DNA of 14,660 nucleotides, from NCBI GenBank assembly GCA_937975585.1, contig CALJUC010000012.1, forward strand, positions 1-14,660, read 5' to 3'. The first letter of the stretch is position 1. The number at the start of each line of letters is the position of its first letter. The notes under the pieces were generated by a model. That model was not told where the DNA came from, made no database searches, and worked only from the letters and a program-made list of their open reading frames with translations. A program made the position numbers and the translations under genes. This DNA comes from an uncultured Moraxella sp. Its GTDB lineage: Bacteria; Pseudomonadota; Gammaproteobacteria; Pseudomonadales; Moraxellaceae. Of the stretch, positions 6,006 through 13,952 are shown in pieces.

Positions 6006-6752
6006 TTAGTTTTTGCTAATCTTGGCGCGGGTAAGCCATTTATGCTGTTCTTTAGTCGGTGTGAACGCTTGCCACAAGTCTGGACGCTTATCCATAGTAC
6101 GTTTCACCTGCTCAACAAACCGCCATTCTGCGATATTGGCATGATGACCTGATACCAATACCTCTGGTACATTAACGCCATTAAAGCTAAGCGGCTTGGT
6201 ATATTGCGGATAATCGAGCAAGCCATCAACGAATGAGTCTTGCTGCGCTGATAAGTCATCGCCCATCACATCAGGCAAACGGCGTATCAAGCTATCCATC
6301 AATACCATCGCAGGTAACTCGCCACCGGTCAGTACATAGTCACCGATGGAACATTCGATATCGACATATTGGTCGAGTAAACGCTCATCAATGCCTTCGT
6401 AGCGGCCACATAGCAAAATCAGTCCGTCTAACTGACCGAGTTCCACCACCATGGGTTCACTCAAGGTCTTGCCTTGCGGCGATAAGTACACCACTGGGCA
6501 TACTTTTCCGCGACTCGCTGCTTGCTGTTTGGCAAAAACGATGGCTTTTTCTAACGGTTCAGCCATCATCACCATACCAGCACCGCCACCAAACGGACGC
6601 TCATCGATACGACGATAATTGTCTGTGGTAAAGTCACGCGGGTTGATTAATAACACTTCAGCTTGTTGCCGTGTCAATGCGCGTCCGGTGATGCCATACT
6701 GGCTCATCGCGGTAAACATCTCAGGCAAAATACTAATCACGGCAAAAAACAT
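6006..6752 (-). CDS. trmD: tRNA (guanine-37-N1)-methyltransferase
   Basis: SAM-dependent SPOUT-class enzyme that methylates G37 next to the anticodon of several tRNAs and so prevents frameshifting; it acts as a homodimer. The 248 residues carry PFGGGAGM (53-60), the knot motifs SPQGK (91-95) and LLCGRYEGIDER (113-124), SIGDYVLTGGELPA (135-148), and DSFVDGLLDYPQYT (172-185), in which Asp172 corresponds to the catalytic Asp169 of the well-studied enzymes. The start at 6752 gives the usual MFFAVISILPEMF beginning; the upstream GGGG is a weak, rather distant ribosome-binding site. It is the third gene of the operon, 27 bases after rimM. Confidence 0.97.
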   Translation of the reverse strand: MFFAVISILPEMFTAMSQYGITGRALTRQQAEVLLINPRDFTTDNYRRIDERPFGGGAGMVMMAEPLEKAIVFAKQQAASRGKVCPVVYLSPQGKTLSEPMVVELGQLDGLILLCGRYEGIDERLLDQYVDIECSIGDYVLTGGELPAMVLMDSLIRRLPDVMGDDLSAQQDSFVDGLLDYPQYTKPLSFNGVNVPEVLVSGHHANIAEWRFVEQVKRTMDKRPDLWQAFTPTKEQHKWLTRAKISKN

Positions 6753-6779
6753 TACGATTTACCCCAATTAGTCCGCTTA

Positions 6780-7313
6780 TTAATAATCAACGCCCCAATC
6801 CACCCGTAAGGTTTTTTGAGACAAATCCACGTCAACCACGGTTTGCTTGTGCCACGGAATTAGACGTTCTTCGCTGTCCACGCTATCGCTAGTGGGTTCA
6901 ACCACCATGATGGCATGGGCACCTGTTTCAAACAATTCTTTGACGCGTCCTAGCACCACGTTATCGGGTTCGCTAATCACGGTCAAACCAACCAAATCTG
7001 CCCAATAGTACTCGTCTTCCGCCAAGTCCGACAAGTTGCCTTTGTCCGCCCACAGCTGCACACCAAACATGGTTTCGGCTGCGTTGCGATCCGGCACTTC
7101 ATTGAGCTGTACCACATAACCCTTGCCTTGTGCGCGCCAGTTTTTTACTGTTAAGGTCTTTTGACCCAACGCCGTCTGGATAACCCAAGGTTGCATTGCA
7201 AAAATCGCTTCACGGTCTTCGGTATAACTAAATAGCCACAACCAACCCTGAATGCCGTAGGGCTTTTTGAGCTCACCGACTTTTACCAGGTTATTTTGAG
7301 GGGTATTTGTCAT
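6780..7313 (-). CDS. rimM: Ribosome maturation factor RimM
   Basis: Assembly factor for the head of the 30S subunit that binds protein S19. The 177-residue protein has the N-terminal RimM beta-barrel (KVGELKKPYGIQGWLWLF, about 11-28, and the FSYTED segment) and a C-terminal PRC-barrel starting near EDEYYWADLVGLTV (99-112). It ends in the IPW...VDV...LRVDWG pattern typical of the family. The start at 7313 follows GGAA about 8 nt upstream and gives a normal N-terminus. It is the second gene of the operon, between rpsP (43 bases upstream) and trmD (27 bases downstream), which is its usual place. Confidence 0.96.
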   Translation of the reverse strand: MTNTPQNNLVKVGELKKPYGIQGWLWLFSYTEDREAIFAMQPWVIQTALGQKTLTVKNWRAQGKGYVVQLNEVPDRNAAETMFGVQLWADKGNLSDLAEDEYYWADLVGLTVISEPDNVVLGRVKELFETGAHAIMVVEPTSDSVDSEERLIPWHKQTVVDVDLSQKTLRVDWGVDY

Positions 7314-7356
7314 CGACCAGTTCCGCGGTACAGGTTAAGGGTAACTCAACTAGCAA

Positions 7357-7614
7357 TTAAGCAGTTGCTTGAGTTTTGCTGTAGCTTTTGAACAAAGCAG
7401 CAACGCGGTCAGAAGGTTGCGCGCCTTTGTTAATCCAAGCTTGGTAAGCGTCAGTGTCGATACGAACTGGCACTTCTTGGCCTTGAGCTAGTGGGTTAAA
7501 GAAACCGATGTTCTCGATGTAACGACCGTCACGTGCATTGCGTGAGTCGGTTACCACGATTTGGTAAAATGGGCGTTTTTTTGCACCGCCGCGTTGTAAA
7601 CGGATAACTACCAT
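7357..7614 (-). CDS. rpsP: 30S ribosomal protein S16
   Basis: Small-subunit ribosomal protein needed for 30S assembly. The 85 residues match S16 throughout: MVVIRLQRGGAKKRPFYQIV at the start, VTDSRNARDGRYIENIGFFNP, and the C-terminal AYQAWINKGAQPSDRVAALF. Its length is normal. The ATG at 7614 is preceded by GAGAG about 7 nt upstream. It is the first gene of the rpsP-rimM-trmD-rplS operon, with a likely promoter about 165 bases upstream and a long, potentially folded leader between. Confidence 0.97.
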   Translation of the reverse strand: MVVIRLQRGGAKKRPFYQIVVTDSRNARDGRYIENIGFFNPLAQGQEVPVRIDTDAYQAWINKGAQPSDRVAALFKSYSKTQATA

Positions 7615-7771
7615 ATGATTCTCTCTATTGAATGTAAATTCAGTGGTTAGAGCCTAGTTTAAGCCTATTAAAATGGCTTAGTTACGATTGCCCTAAACGT
7701 CTGTGAAAACTTTGCCAAACGTCTGCTAACCATAGCAGTTGTCTAGCGCCCGCGTTTAGGTACACCAAAAA
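7615..7771 (-). other. rpsP mRNA leader with a possible three-part fold
   Basis: From the predicted start site near 7772 the rpsP leader is about 157 nt, long for a ribosomal-protein gene. It contains CCTAAACG (7692-7699) and CGTTTAGG (7753-7760), a perfect 8-bp inverted repeat enclosing a second hairpin CTGCTA (7723-7728) / TAGCAG (7733-7738) with a 4-nt loop. CAGACGTTT also occurs twice on the minus strand, so one arm has two possible partners. S16 is not a known autoregulator, so a regulatory role is inference. Together with the promoter and the nhaD terminator this accounts for the 318-base gap; I see no gene in it. Confidence 0.45.
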
Positions 7772-7778
7772 GGGCAAC

Positions 7779-7805
7779 ATTTTAGCATATTTTTAATCAA
7801 AGCAA
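7779..7805 (-). promoter_or_regulatory. Promoter of the rpsP operon
   Basis: The minus strand shows -35 TTGCTT (7805-7800), a short 15-bp spacer, and -10 TAAAAT (7784-7779) preceded by TG to give an extended -10 element (TGCTAAAAT). The region upstream is A/T-rich. The extended element would make up for the short spacer. It lies between the nhaD terminator and rpsP in the right direction. Confidence 0.6.
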
Positions 7806-7837
7806 CAGTTATTTTAGGGATTTAATAGTTTTTTTGT

Positions 7838-7876
7838 AAAAAAAACGGACACCGCTAAACCCGTAGCCGTGTCCGT
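7838..7876 (-). terminator. Intrinsic terminator of nhaD
   Basis: A 13-bp stem, ACGGACACCGCTA (7845-7857) and TAGCCGTGTCCGT (7864-7876), has one C/C mismatch and a 6-nt loop. On the minus strand it is followed by eight Ts (7845-7838). It lies 56 bases past the nhaD stop and insulates the rpsP operon. Confidence 0.88.
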
Positions 7877-7932
7877 ATAATGTGAGAGATTTTAATAAGG
7901 TTTTTTAAACTTATTTGTCCAAATACAACCGC

Positions 7933-9426
7933 TTAGCGGACAAACATTTCTATCGCCACATACACAGCGGCACCGGCCAAATAACCACTCAGCGCAAGCC
8001 AAGTGATTTTTTTGAGATACCACATGAATGGGATTTTTTCCATGCCCATCGCGGCCACGCCTGCGGCTGAACCGATAATCAAACAGCTACCACCGGTACC
8101 CGCACAATACGCCAAAAATTCCCAAAATAGGCCATTTTGGCGAAACGCTTCCAAACGTGCCATATCAGCCACGCCCGCTTGTGCCGCTTGGGCAATACTG
8201 GCATCGGTTGCTAATGGGTACATATTCATCGCACCTGCGACTAAGGGCACGTTGTCGATGACTGAGGACAATAAACCAATCATCACGTTAATCACATAGA
8301 TATTGCCAAAGCGGTTATCAAGCCAAGTTGCCACATCGGTCAATAAACCACCCGTTGCCAAGGCCGCGACTGACAATAAGATACCTAAGAAAAACAAGAT
8401 ACTTGGCATGTCAATACGTGATAGAACGCCTTCGACCCCGATACGCTCGCGGATATAGTCGTCTTGATGACGGTGCATGATTTCGGTGACAATCCACAAC
8501 ACCGCCAAACCAAACAATACCCCGACATACGGCGGCAGATGGGTTAAGGTCTTGAACACCGGTACAAATGCCAACGAGCCTAGACCTAAGCCAAATACCC
8601 ACTTACGTTTACTATCGCTCACTTCTTGCTGGGCATTGTGCTTAATCAAGGCTTTTAGGTTATCAATACGCTGTGGTACTGGAATACTGTCCGCCGGTAC
8701 AAACTCGCTGTGAGAAAAATCAGGCGTTTGACCGCCATGCGCCATCGGTGCTGTGATGGTTTGGCCTTTCAGCTGTAAACTCACCAACGCCAATGGCACC
8801 AAGGTACAAACGATACTTGGCAAGAATACATTAAACATAATCCCCGTCGCGGTAATCTGCCCACCAATCCACAACATGGTCGTGGTCACATCGCCAACAG
8901 GTGACCAAGCACCACCGGCATTCGCGGCAATCACAATCATACCGGCAAAGTACCAACGCATTTTTTGGTCGCTAATCAGCTTGGCAACCAATGAAATCAT
9001 CACAATCGTGGTGGTCAAGTTATCGAGTAGTGAGGATAAGAAAAACGTCAGAATGGTGATAACCCACAGTAGCTTACTGGCGTTTTGGGTGGTGATTTTC
9101 TCGGTAATCACACGGAAACCATCGTGGGCGTCGATCAGTTCAACAATCGCCATCGCCCCCATCAAGAAAAATAAAATTTCGGCAATTTCGGCCAAATGTT
9201 CACGCAACTCTTCGCTAATGAAGTGTAGCGCTTCGGTGTGCCCGTGTACATGGGCGAGCATCGGATCAATTTTGGCTAATTCATCCACACCGAACATTAA
9301 AGTTACCCACAATATAATTGCGGTGAGTAGCGCACTGGCGGCTTTATTAATATAGACTTGGTGTTCGAGGGCAATCGCCAGATAGCCCAATATAAACACC
9401 GTTGCAATCACCATATAGATGGCCAT
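7933..9426 (-). CDS. nhaD: Sodium/proton antiporter NhaD
   Basis: Inner-membrane antiporter of the NhaD family (ion transporter superfamily) that expels Na+ or Li+ in exchange for H+. From the ATG at 9426 it has 497 residues with roughly a dozen hydrophobic segments. Family-type polar motifs inside the membrane are SSLLDNLTTT (Asp135), WSPVGDVTTTMLW (Asp179) and SSVIDNVPLVAG (Asp391), placed in the two inverted halves. A histidine-rich loop, HVHGHTEALH (about 59-68), follows the first segments. The frame extends to a GTG at 9432, but AGAGG ends 7 nt before the ATG and touches the GTG, so the ATG is preferred. It stands alone, with its own promoter candidate and terminator, and diverges from hisA. 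Confidence 0.93.
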   Translation of the reverse strand: MAIYMVIATVFILGYLAIALEHQVYINKAASALLTAIILWVTLMFGVDELAKIDPMLAHVHGHTEALHFISEELREHLAEIAEILFFLMGAMAIVELIDAHDGFRVITEKITTQNASKLLWVITILTFFLSSLLDNLTTTIVMISLVAKLISDQKMRWYFAGMIVIAANAGGAWSPVGDVTTTMLWIGGQITATGIMFNVFLPSIVCTLVPLALVSLQLKGQTITAPMAHGGQTPDFSHSEFVPADSIPVPQRIDNLKALIKHNAQQEVSDSKRKWVFGLGLGSLAFVPVFKTLTHLPPYVGVLFGLAVLWIVTEIMHRHQDDYIRERIGVEGVLSRIDMPSILFFLGILLSVAALATGGLLTDVATWLDNRFGNIYVINVMIGLLSSVIDNVPLVAGAMNMYPLATDASIAQAAQAGVADMARLEAFRQNGLFWEFLAYCAGTGGSCLIIGSAAGVAAMGMEKIPFMWYLKKITWLALSGYLAGAAVYVAIEMFVR

Positions 9427-9492
9427 AACCACCCCTCTTTGTGTTAGTTACAATCCCTGTTATCTGTGTCCTTTGGCCAAACGTATAAATAT

Positions 9493-9523
9493 TTGCACCA
9501 AGAGCGGCATTATACGGTAAAAT
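9493..9523 (+). promoter_or_regulatory. Candidate hisA promoter
   Basis: The plus strand shows TTGCAC (9493-9498) and TAAAAT (9518-9523) with a long 19-bp spacer, about 40 nt upstream of hisA. The spacer is not ideal. It overlaps the nhaD -10 on the other strand, and a 10-bp palindrome TTTGGCCAAA lies just upstream at 9472-9481. Confidence 0.3.
9509..9514 (-). promoter_or_regulatory. Candidate -10 of nhaD
   Basis: The minus strand reads TATAAT exactly, about 75 nt upstream of the nhaD ATG after the expected start near 9501. The -35 region is poor (AGAACA at a 17-bp spacing). It lies within the divergent hisA promoter region, so the two promoters probably overlap. Confidence 0.45.
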
Positions 9524-9564
9524 TACGCACCTGTTCTAGACAACAACCGAATCAAGGAACTCTT

Positions 9565-10302
9565 ATGAGCCAACCGACCCTGATTATCCCTGCCATCGAC
9601 TTAAAAGATGGCAAGTGTGTACGCCTAAAACAAGGCCGTATGGAAGATGATACCGTATTTAGTGATGATCCTGTTGCTATGGCCGACCGCTGGGTCAAAG
9701 AAGGCGCGCGTCGTTTGCATTTGGTCGATTTGAATGGTGCATTTGACGGTGTGCCTGTGCATAAAGATGTCGTGACCGCGATTGCCAAAGCGCACCCAAC
9801 CTTGCCAATCCAGCTAGGCGGTGGTGTACGTAGCTTATCGACCATCGAGCACTACTTAGCGGCCGGTCTGACTTATATCATCATCGGTACCAAAGCGGTA
9901 GAAAACCCAGAATTCGTTGACGAAGCGTGTCGCGAATTTGCCGGTCATATTATCGTGGGTATCGATGCCAAAGACGGTATGGTCGCCACCCATGGTTGGG
10001 CAAATGTGACAGACATCAAAGCAGTGGACTTAGCCAAACGTTTCCGTGATGCAGGCGTATCATCAATCGTGTATACCGATATCGCGCGTGACGGTATGAT
10101 GCAAGGCGTGAACGTTGAGCAAACCGTAAATCTCGCCCGCGATGGTGGCTTACCGGTTATTGCATCAGGCGGCGTGACCGATTTGCAAGATATCGAAAAC
10201 CTAAAACCATACAGCGAGTACTTAGCCGGTATCATCACGGGTCGTGCCATCTATGAAGGCACCCTTGATATCGCATCTGCACAGGCTTTGCTTGATAGCT
10301 AA
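9565..10302 (+). CDS. hisA: ProFAR isomerase HisA (1-(5-phosphoribosyl)-5-[(5-phosphoribosylamino)methylideneamino]imidazole-4-carboxamide isomerase)
   Basis: TIM-barrel enzyme of histidine synthesis that performs the Amadori rearrangement of ProFAR to PRFAR. From the ATG at 9565, which has AAGGA about 7 nt upstream, it has 245 residues, the normal size. Visible landmarks are IPAIDLKDGKCVRL with the general base candidate Asp12, LGGGVRS (84-90), VGIDAKDG with the second catalytic candidate Asp134, VYTDIARDGMMQG (169-181) and the phosphate-binding SGGVTD and ITGRAIYEG motifs. The frame remains open upstream to 9466, but the added residues are unlike the family and the ribosome site fits the shorter form. 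It appears to be a single-gene unit: a terminator follows within 40 bases and no other his gene is in the window. Confidence 0.97.
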   Translation: MSQPTLIIPAIDLKDGKCVRLKQGRMEDDTVFSDDPVAMADRWVKEGARRLHLVDLNGAFDGVPVHKDVVTAIAKAHPTLPIQLGGGVRSLSTIEHYLAAGLTYIIIGTKAVENPEFVDEACREFAGHIIVGIDAKDGMVATHGWANVTDIKAVDLAKRFRDAGVSSIVYTDIARDGMMQGVNVEQTVNLARDGGLPVIASGGVTDLQDIENLKPYSEYLAGIITGRAIYEGTLDIASAQALLDS

Positions 10303-10340
10303 ATTAAAGCGATTTGGCTGACAAACAACCTATTTGGTTA

Positions 10341-10380
10341 ACATGTAAAAACCCACGTCATATCGTGGGTTTTTACATGT
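10341..10380. terminator. Two-way terminator between hisA and alkB, 17-bp perfect stem
   Basis: ACATGTAAAAACCCACG (10341-10357) and CGTGGGTTTTTACATGT (10364-10380) form a perfect 17-bp inverted repeat with a 6-nt loop. The core CCCACG/CGTGGG followed by TTTTT works in both directions; the flanking ACATGT arms extend the pairing past the U-tract. It separates convergent hisA and alkB. Confidence 0.9.
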
Positions 10381-10404
10381 TTGCCGTTAAGTTTTGGGGC
10401 TTTT

Positions 10405-11010
10405 TTAACCAATAATTCGTCTAAAGGTTAAATTTATTCGTCCCTCTTTGACTTTTTTGGTTTTGGGTAAGCTATGTAGCCAATACTGTTGGGTATTCCC
10501 CGCCATCACGATGAGCTGTCCTGAGGTGAGCGGCAACTCAACTTTGTCCTTGGTATGGCGATGTTTAAACACAAACTTACGTGTCGCACCCAAGGATACT
10601 GACGCGATAATGCTCTGCTGGCCCAATTCTTTTTCGTTATCGGCATGATAGCCCATACCATCCTCACCGCTTGGGTAGTAATTGAGCAAACAGGCATTAA
10701 ACTCGGTACCAAGTCCCTGTTTGGCAAGCATGACTTCAATCTGCTGTTTCAACTTCCATAACTGCTCTGTCCACGGCACGGCTGTCTTTAGCTGCCCCGA
10801 ATAGTGATAGTCTTTGTCGCTCATCCACACGATTTGGCGATTGGTGATATGGGTTTTGCCAAACAAGGTCACGACATCATGCTGCCACGGCAATTCGGCT
10901 AACAGTTGCTGATACCACCATTCTGGCACATCAATGACTTGCCCAAAGTCATACACCTGTCCATCATAGGGCAGTAAATTGTGTGTCGAGTCGGCAGCAA
11001 ATAAATCCAT
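10405..11010 (-). CDS. AlkB-family alpha-ketoglutarate-dependent nucleic-acid demethylase
   Basis: Fe(II)/2-oxoglutarate dioxygenase that removes alkyl groups such as 1-methyladenine and 3-methylcytosine from DNA or RNA. The 201 residues contain NYYPSGEDGMGYHAD (110-124), giving metal ligands His122 and Asp124, then the third ligand His179 in QYWLHSLP. RINLTFRR (191-198) follows, with Arg191 and Arg197 placed to bind 2-oxoglutarate and substrate. The layout resembles the ALKBH2/ALKBH3-like bacterial group more than classical E. coli AlkB, so I give no symbol. It begins 9 bases after the hydrolase stop without a clear ribosome-binding site, suggesting coupling. The gene is not next to ada or other alkylation-response genes. 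Confidence 0.93.
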   Translation of the reverse strand: MDLFAADSTHNLLPYDGQVYDFGQVIDVPEWWYQQLLAELPWQHDVVTLFGKTHITNRQIVWMSDKDYHYSGQLKTAVPWTEQLWKLKQQIEVMLAKQGLGTEFNACLLNYYPSGEDGMGYHADNEKELGQQSIIASVSLGATRKFVFKHRHTKDKVELPLTSGQLIVMAGNTQQYWLHSLPKTKKVKEGRINLTFRRIIG

Positions 11011-11019
11011 CAGGGATGT

Positions 11020-11901
11020 TTAGTTTAAGGCGTCTAGTATCAATTCGGCACACAGCTCGGGTGCTTCCATCGGCAATAGATGACCATATTTTGACAAGGT
11101 GATAATGCGCTCGGCTGGGACAAACTTTTCCCACGTTTGGCGTACTTCATCGCTAATAAACATACTCGGCTTGCCAATAATTAAGGTCACTGGGACTTTA
11201 TCTGCGCGTATCACTTGCTCAAGTGCGTCCATGATAAAGGGCATACCAAAGTAATTGGCCAACTCTTGCGCCGGTGGGAACTTTAATACCCAATCATGCC
11301 CATGCGCGGAGCTGCCTTGCTCTAATGGCGCTAAGCTATTGGTGGCATAGGTTTGCAGATGGTCATCGCTGATACGTTTATAGGCTTTGTGTTCGCGCAA
11401 ATGCTGATAATAGGCCTCGACACTTGGCCAAGTCGCAGGTTTTTTCAGCGTGCTTTTGAAGGGTTCTTGGGTAAGTTTCAGCGTCTTTGGCGTTAAGTTG
11501 TACAGTAGGGCTTGGCGCTTGGTAAAAGTGACCGGCTCAAGTAAAAACAGCTGACTAAACAATTCAGGACGCTTGGCAGCCGCCATGGTTGTCGCCGTCG
11601 CGCCTTGTGAATGACCAATCCCAATGACAGGCTTGTCTTGGGTCTGCTCCAAAAACTGAATCAATAATTCAGCATCTTGCTCACGGGTATTTTTAAAGCT
11701 TGTCGGCGTATCGACCCATTCGCCACGCATGGCCAACGCACTGATATTGAGTTTTTCATGGAGCGCATTGAGTAAGGGTGCATACACACCCACGGCAAAG
11801 CCATTACCGCCATAAAAGTGCGCGGTTTGCTGTGCTTTGGGATTGCTCATGGTAAAGTAACGGGCAGTTTTACCATTTAAGATGCGTGTATGTGCGTCCA
11901 T
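11020..11901 (-). CDS. Alpha/beta-hydrolase fold protein
   Basis: A 293-residue protein of the alpha/beta-hydrolase superfamily; the substrate is unknown. HFYGGNGFA (28-36) is the oxyanion-hole loop and GIGHSQG (94-100) the nucleophile elbow with Ser98. KYGHLLPMEAPE near the C-terminus carries the catalytic His274. The acid is less clear; Asp251 and Glu122 are candidates. There is no signal peptide, so it should be cytosolic. AAGGAA lies about 9 nt before the ATG. It sits 54 bases after the ABC transporter gene and 9 bases before the alkB-like gene on the same strand, so the three probably share a transcript. A true esterase, a thioesterase or a C-C hydrolase would all fit. Confidence 0.87.
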   Translation of the reverse strand: MDAHTRILNGKTARYFTMSNPKAQQTAHFYGGNGFAVGVYAPLLNALHEKLNISALAMRGEWVDTPTSFKNTREQDAELLIQFLEQTQDKPVIGIGHSQGATATTMAAAKRPELFSQLFLLEPVTFTKRQALLYNLTPKTLKLTQEPFKSTLKKPATWPSVEAYYQHLREHKAYKRISDDHLQTYATNSLAPLEQGSSAHGHDWVLKFPPAQELANYFGMPFIMDALEQVIRADKVPVTLIIGKPSMFISDEVRQTWEKFVPAERIITLSKYGHLLPMEAPELCAELILDALN

Positions 11902-11955
11902 GCGTTGTGTTTCCTTTTTTATCTATGATGAGTTAGGCCAATCCTCTAGGGCAAA

Positions 11956-13821
11956 TTAATTATCTTCTCCCAAGAAGCCACCACTTTGACGTTGCCACAA
12001 TCTAGCATACACGCCACCTTGCGCCAATAACTCACTGTGACTGCCTTGCTCAATAATCCGTCCTTTGTCCATCACCACCAATCTATCGAGTGCGGCAATC
12101 GTTGATAAACGGTGGGCAATCGCAATCACGGTCTTACCGGCCATCATCTCATTTAAGCTATCAGTAATCGCGTGTTCAACCTCGGAGTCCAATGCCGACG
12201 TCGCTTCATCAAGGAGCAAAATCGGGGCGTTTTTGAGCATAACGCGGGCGATGGCAATGCGTTGACGCTGGCCGCCTGATAGCTTAACACCACGTTCACC
12301 GACTTGGGTATCAAGACCGGTACGACCTGTGGCATCGCTAAGCTGCTCAATAAATTCCCACGCATGCGCTTGTTTCGCCGCGGCGATAATTTCTTCATCA
12401 GTCGCATCCGGACGACCATAGGCGATGTTCTCGCGTACCGTACGATGCAGCAGTGAGGTATCTTGGGTCACCATACCGATTTGTTGACGTAAGCTGTCTT
12501 GGGCGACGGTGGCAATATCTTGCCCATCAATTAAAATCGCCCCGCCATCGACATCATAAAACCGCAGTAGCAAGTTGACCAAGGTTGATTTACCTGCACC
12601 ACTGCGTCCGACTAGGCCGATTTTTTCACCCGGTTTGATATGCAGATTAAAGTCATCGAGTAGCTTTTGTACCGCTATGCCTTGCTCGGTTTTGCTGCCT
12701 TTTTTGCCATAGTTAAAGTCAACACGGCTAAACGCGATATTACCTTGGGTCACCACCAACTCACCCGCATTTGGCTTATCTACCACGGTGTGCGGTTTGG
12801 ACAAGGTGCGCATACCGTCTTGTACCGTGCCGATATTTTCAAACAAGCTCGCGGTTTGCCACATAATCCAATGCGTCAAGCCATTAAGGCGCATCGCCAT
12901 CGCCGTTGCTGCGGCAATCGCACCGACACTTAGGCCCTGATTTGCCCATAAATACAAGCCCAATGCCACCGTTGAGCCAACCATTAAAACATTGGTGACG
13001 TGATTGACGACTTCTAGGCGTGACACCCAGCGCATTTGGTCATGCACCGTGTCCATGAATTGGTTCATCGCATCTTTGGCATACTTCATTTCGCGGCGCG
13101 AATGGCTAAATAGCTTTACGGTGGTGATGTTGGCATAAGCATCGGTCACGCGACCGGTCATCAAGGCACGCGCATCCGCTTGTCGACTGGCCGAGTCACG
13201 CAACTTCGGAATAAAATACGTAATTGTGGCAACGAAAGTCACCATCCAACCCAAAAATGGTAATAACAACCAACTATCTAGGCTCGCCAAAATCACACCA
13301 CTACTGACAAAGTACACCAACACATACACCAACATATCCGCAATGGTGATAATGGTATCGCGCACCGCCAGTGCCGTCTGCATGACCTTGGCAGACACCC
13401 GGCCAGAAAACTCGTCTTGATAAAACTGCATCGACTGACCAAGCATCTGACGGTGAAAGCGCCAACGCATCTGCATCGGAAACACACCTTGCAAGGTTTG
13501 AAAATGCACCAAAGATGCAAGCCCAACCCACACAGGGCTTAATAACAGCACTGCGACCATCATCAGTAGCAGGTTGGCTTTTTGTGCCCACAACTCAGCG
13601 GGCGAATATTGCCCTAGCCAATCGACAATTTGCCCAATCCATGCGTACAGTAGCGACTCATAGATACCCGTCAACGCGGTCAGGAACATAAACAAAAAAA
13701 TCCAGCCACGCAAACCCTTGGTACATGCCCATAAGAACTTTAGAAAACTATCCGTGGGTAGCACATAGTCATCATCGGGATACGGGTTAAGCCGAGATTC
13801 AAAAAAGCGCATGATTGCCAT
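11956..13821 (-). CDS. ABC transporter, fused membrane and ATP-binding domains (exporter type)
   Basis: Half-transporter of the type IV ABC exporter class, expected to work as a dimer in the inner membrane. Of its 621 residues, about 25-330 form the six-helix membrane domain and about 360-610 the nucleotide-binding domain. The latter holds an aromatic A-loop (Tyr371), Walker A GRSGAGKS (405-412), Q-loop Gln453, signature LSGGQRQR (514-521), Walker B ILLLDEATSALD (534-545) and the H-loop His570. All catalytic residues are intact. It resembles the MsbA/MdlB-like multidrug or lipid exporter groups, but the substrate cannot be told. The leader repeats AACAGGC twice, 14 bp apart; the nearer copy may serve as ribosome site (AGG, 9 nt before the ATG). 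First gene of a probable three-gene unit. Confidence 0.93.
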   Translation of the reverse strand: MAIMRFFESRLNPYPDDDYVLPTDSFLKFLWACTKGLRGWIFLFMFLTALTGIYESLLYAWIGQIVDWLGQYSPAELWAQKANLLLMMVAVLLLSPVWVGLASLVHFQTLQGVFPMQMRWRFHRQMLGQSMQFYQDEFSGRVSAKVMQTALAVRDTIITIADMLVYVLVYFVSSGVILASLDSWLLLPFLGWMVTFVATITYFIPKLRDSASRQADARALMTGRVTDAYANITTVKLFSHSRREMKYAKDAMNQFMDTVHDQMRWVSRLEVVNHVTNVLMVGSTVALGLYLWANQGLSVGAIAAATAMAMRLNGLTHWIMWQTASLFENIGTVQDGMRTLSKPHTVVDKPNAGELVVTQGNIAFSRVDFNYGKKGSKTEQGIAVQKLLDDFNLHIKPGEKIGLVGRSGAGKSTLVNLLLRFYDVDGGAILIDGQDIATVAQDSLRQQIGMVTQDTSLLHRTVRENIAYGRPDATDEEIIAAAKQAHAWEFIEQLSDATGRTGLDTQVGERGVKLSGGQRQRIAIARVMLKNAPILLLDEATSALDSEVEHAITDSLNEMMAGKTVIAIAHRLSTIAALDRLVVMDKGRIIEQGSHSELLAQGGVYARLWQRQSGGFLGEDN

Positions 13822-13919
13822 AAAAAAATGCCTGTTACAAAAAGCCTGTTATTATTATGCTAGCGGCTAAACAAGAGGAAGCAAAACCGTGGATTACGAA
13901 TGGGGTGATAATGGGGGTC

Positions 13920-13948
13920 ATCTTATGCTATTAAAACGATTTTGTCAG
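13920..13948 (-). promoter_or_regulatory. Candidate promoter of the ABC transporter unit
   Basis: The minus strand shows CTGACA (13948-13943), a 17-bp spacer and TAAGAT (13925-13920). The -35 is one base from consensus; the -10 matches at four of six. Start would be near 13913, a leader of about 90 nt. It overlaps the putative promoter of the GNAT gene on the other strand. Confidence 0.4.
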
Positions 13949-13952
13949 AAAA

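Noticed and set aside
5970..6100. Two DnaA-box-like words (TTATCCAC and TTATCCAT) that could hint at an origin
   Set aside because: They are isolated near-matches; there is no cluster, no AT-rich unwinding element and no dnaA/gidA/rpmH neighbourhood.
8753..9355. Open frame of 200 codons on the plus strand opposite nhaD
   Set aside because: A shadow of the nhaD coding sequence; composition is serine/isoleucine-rich as expected from reverse reading of membrane-protein codons.
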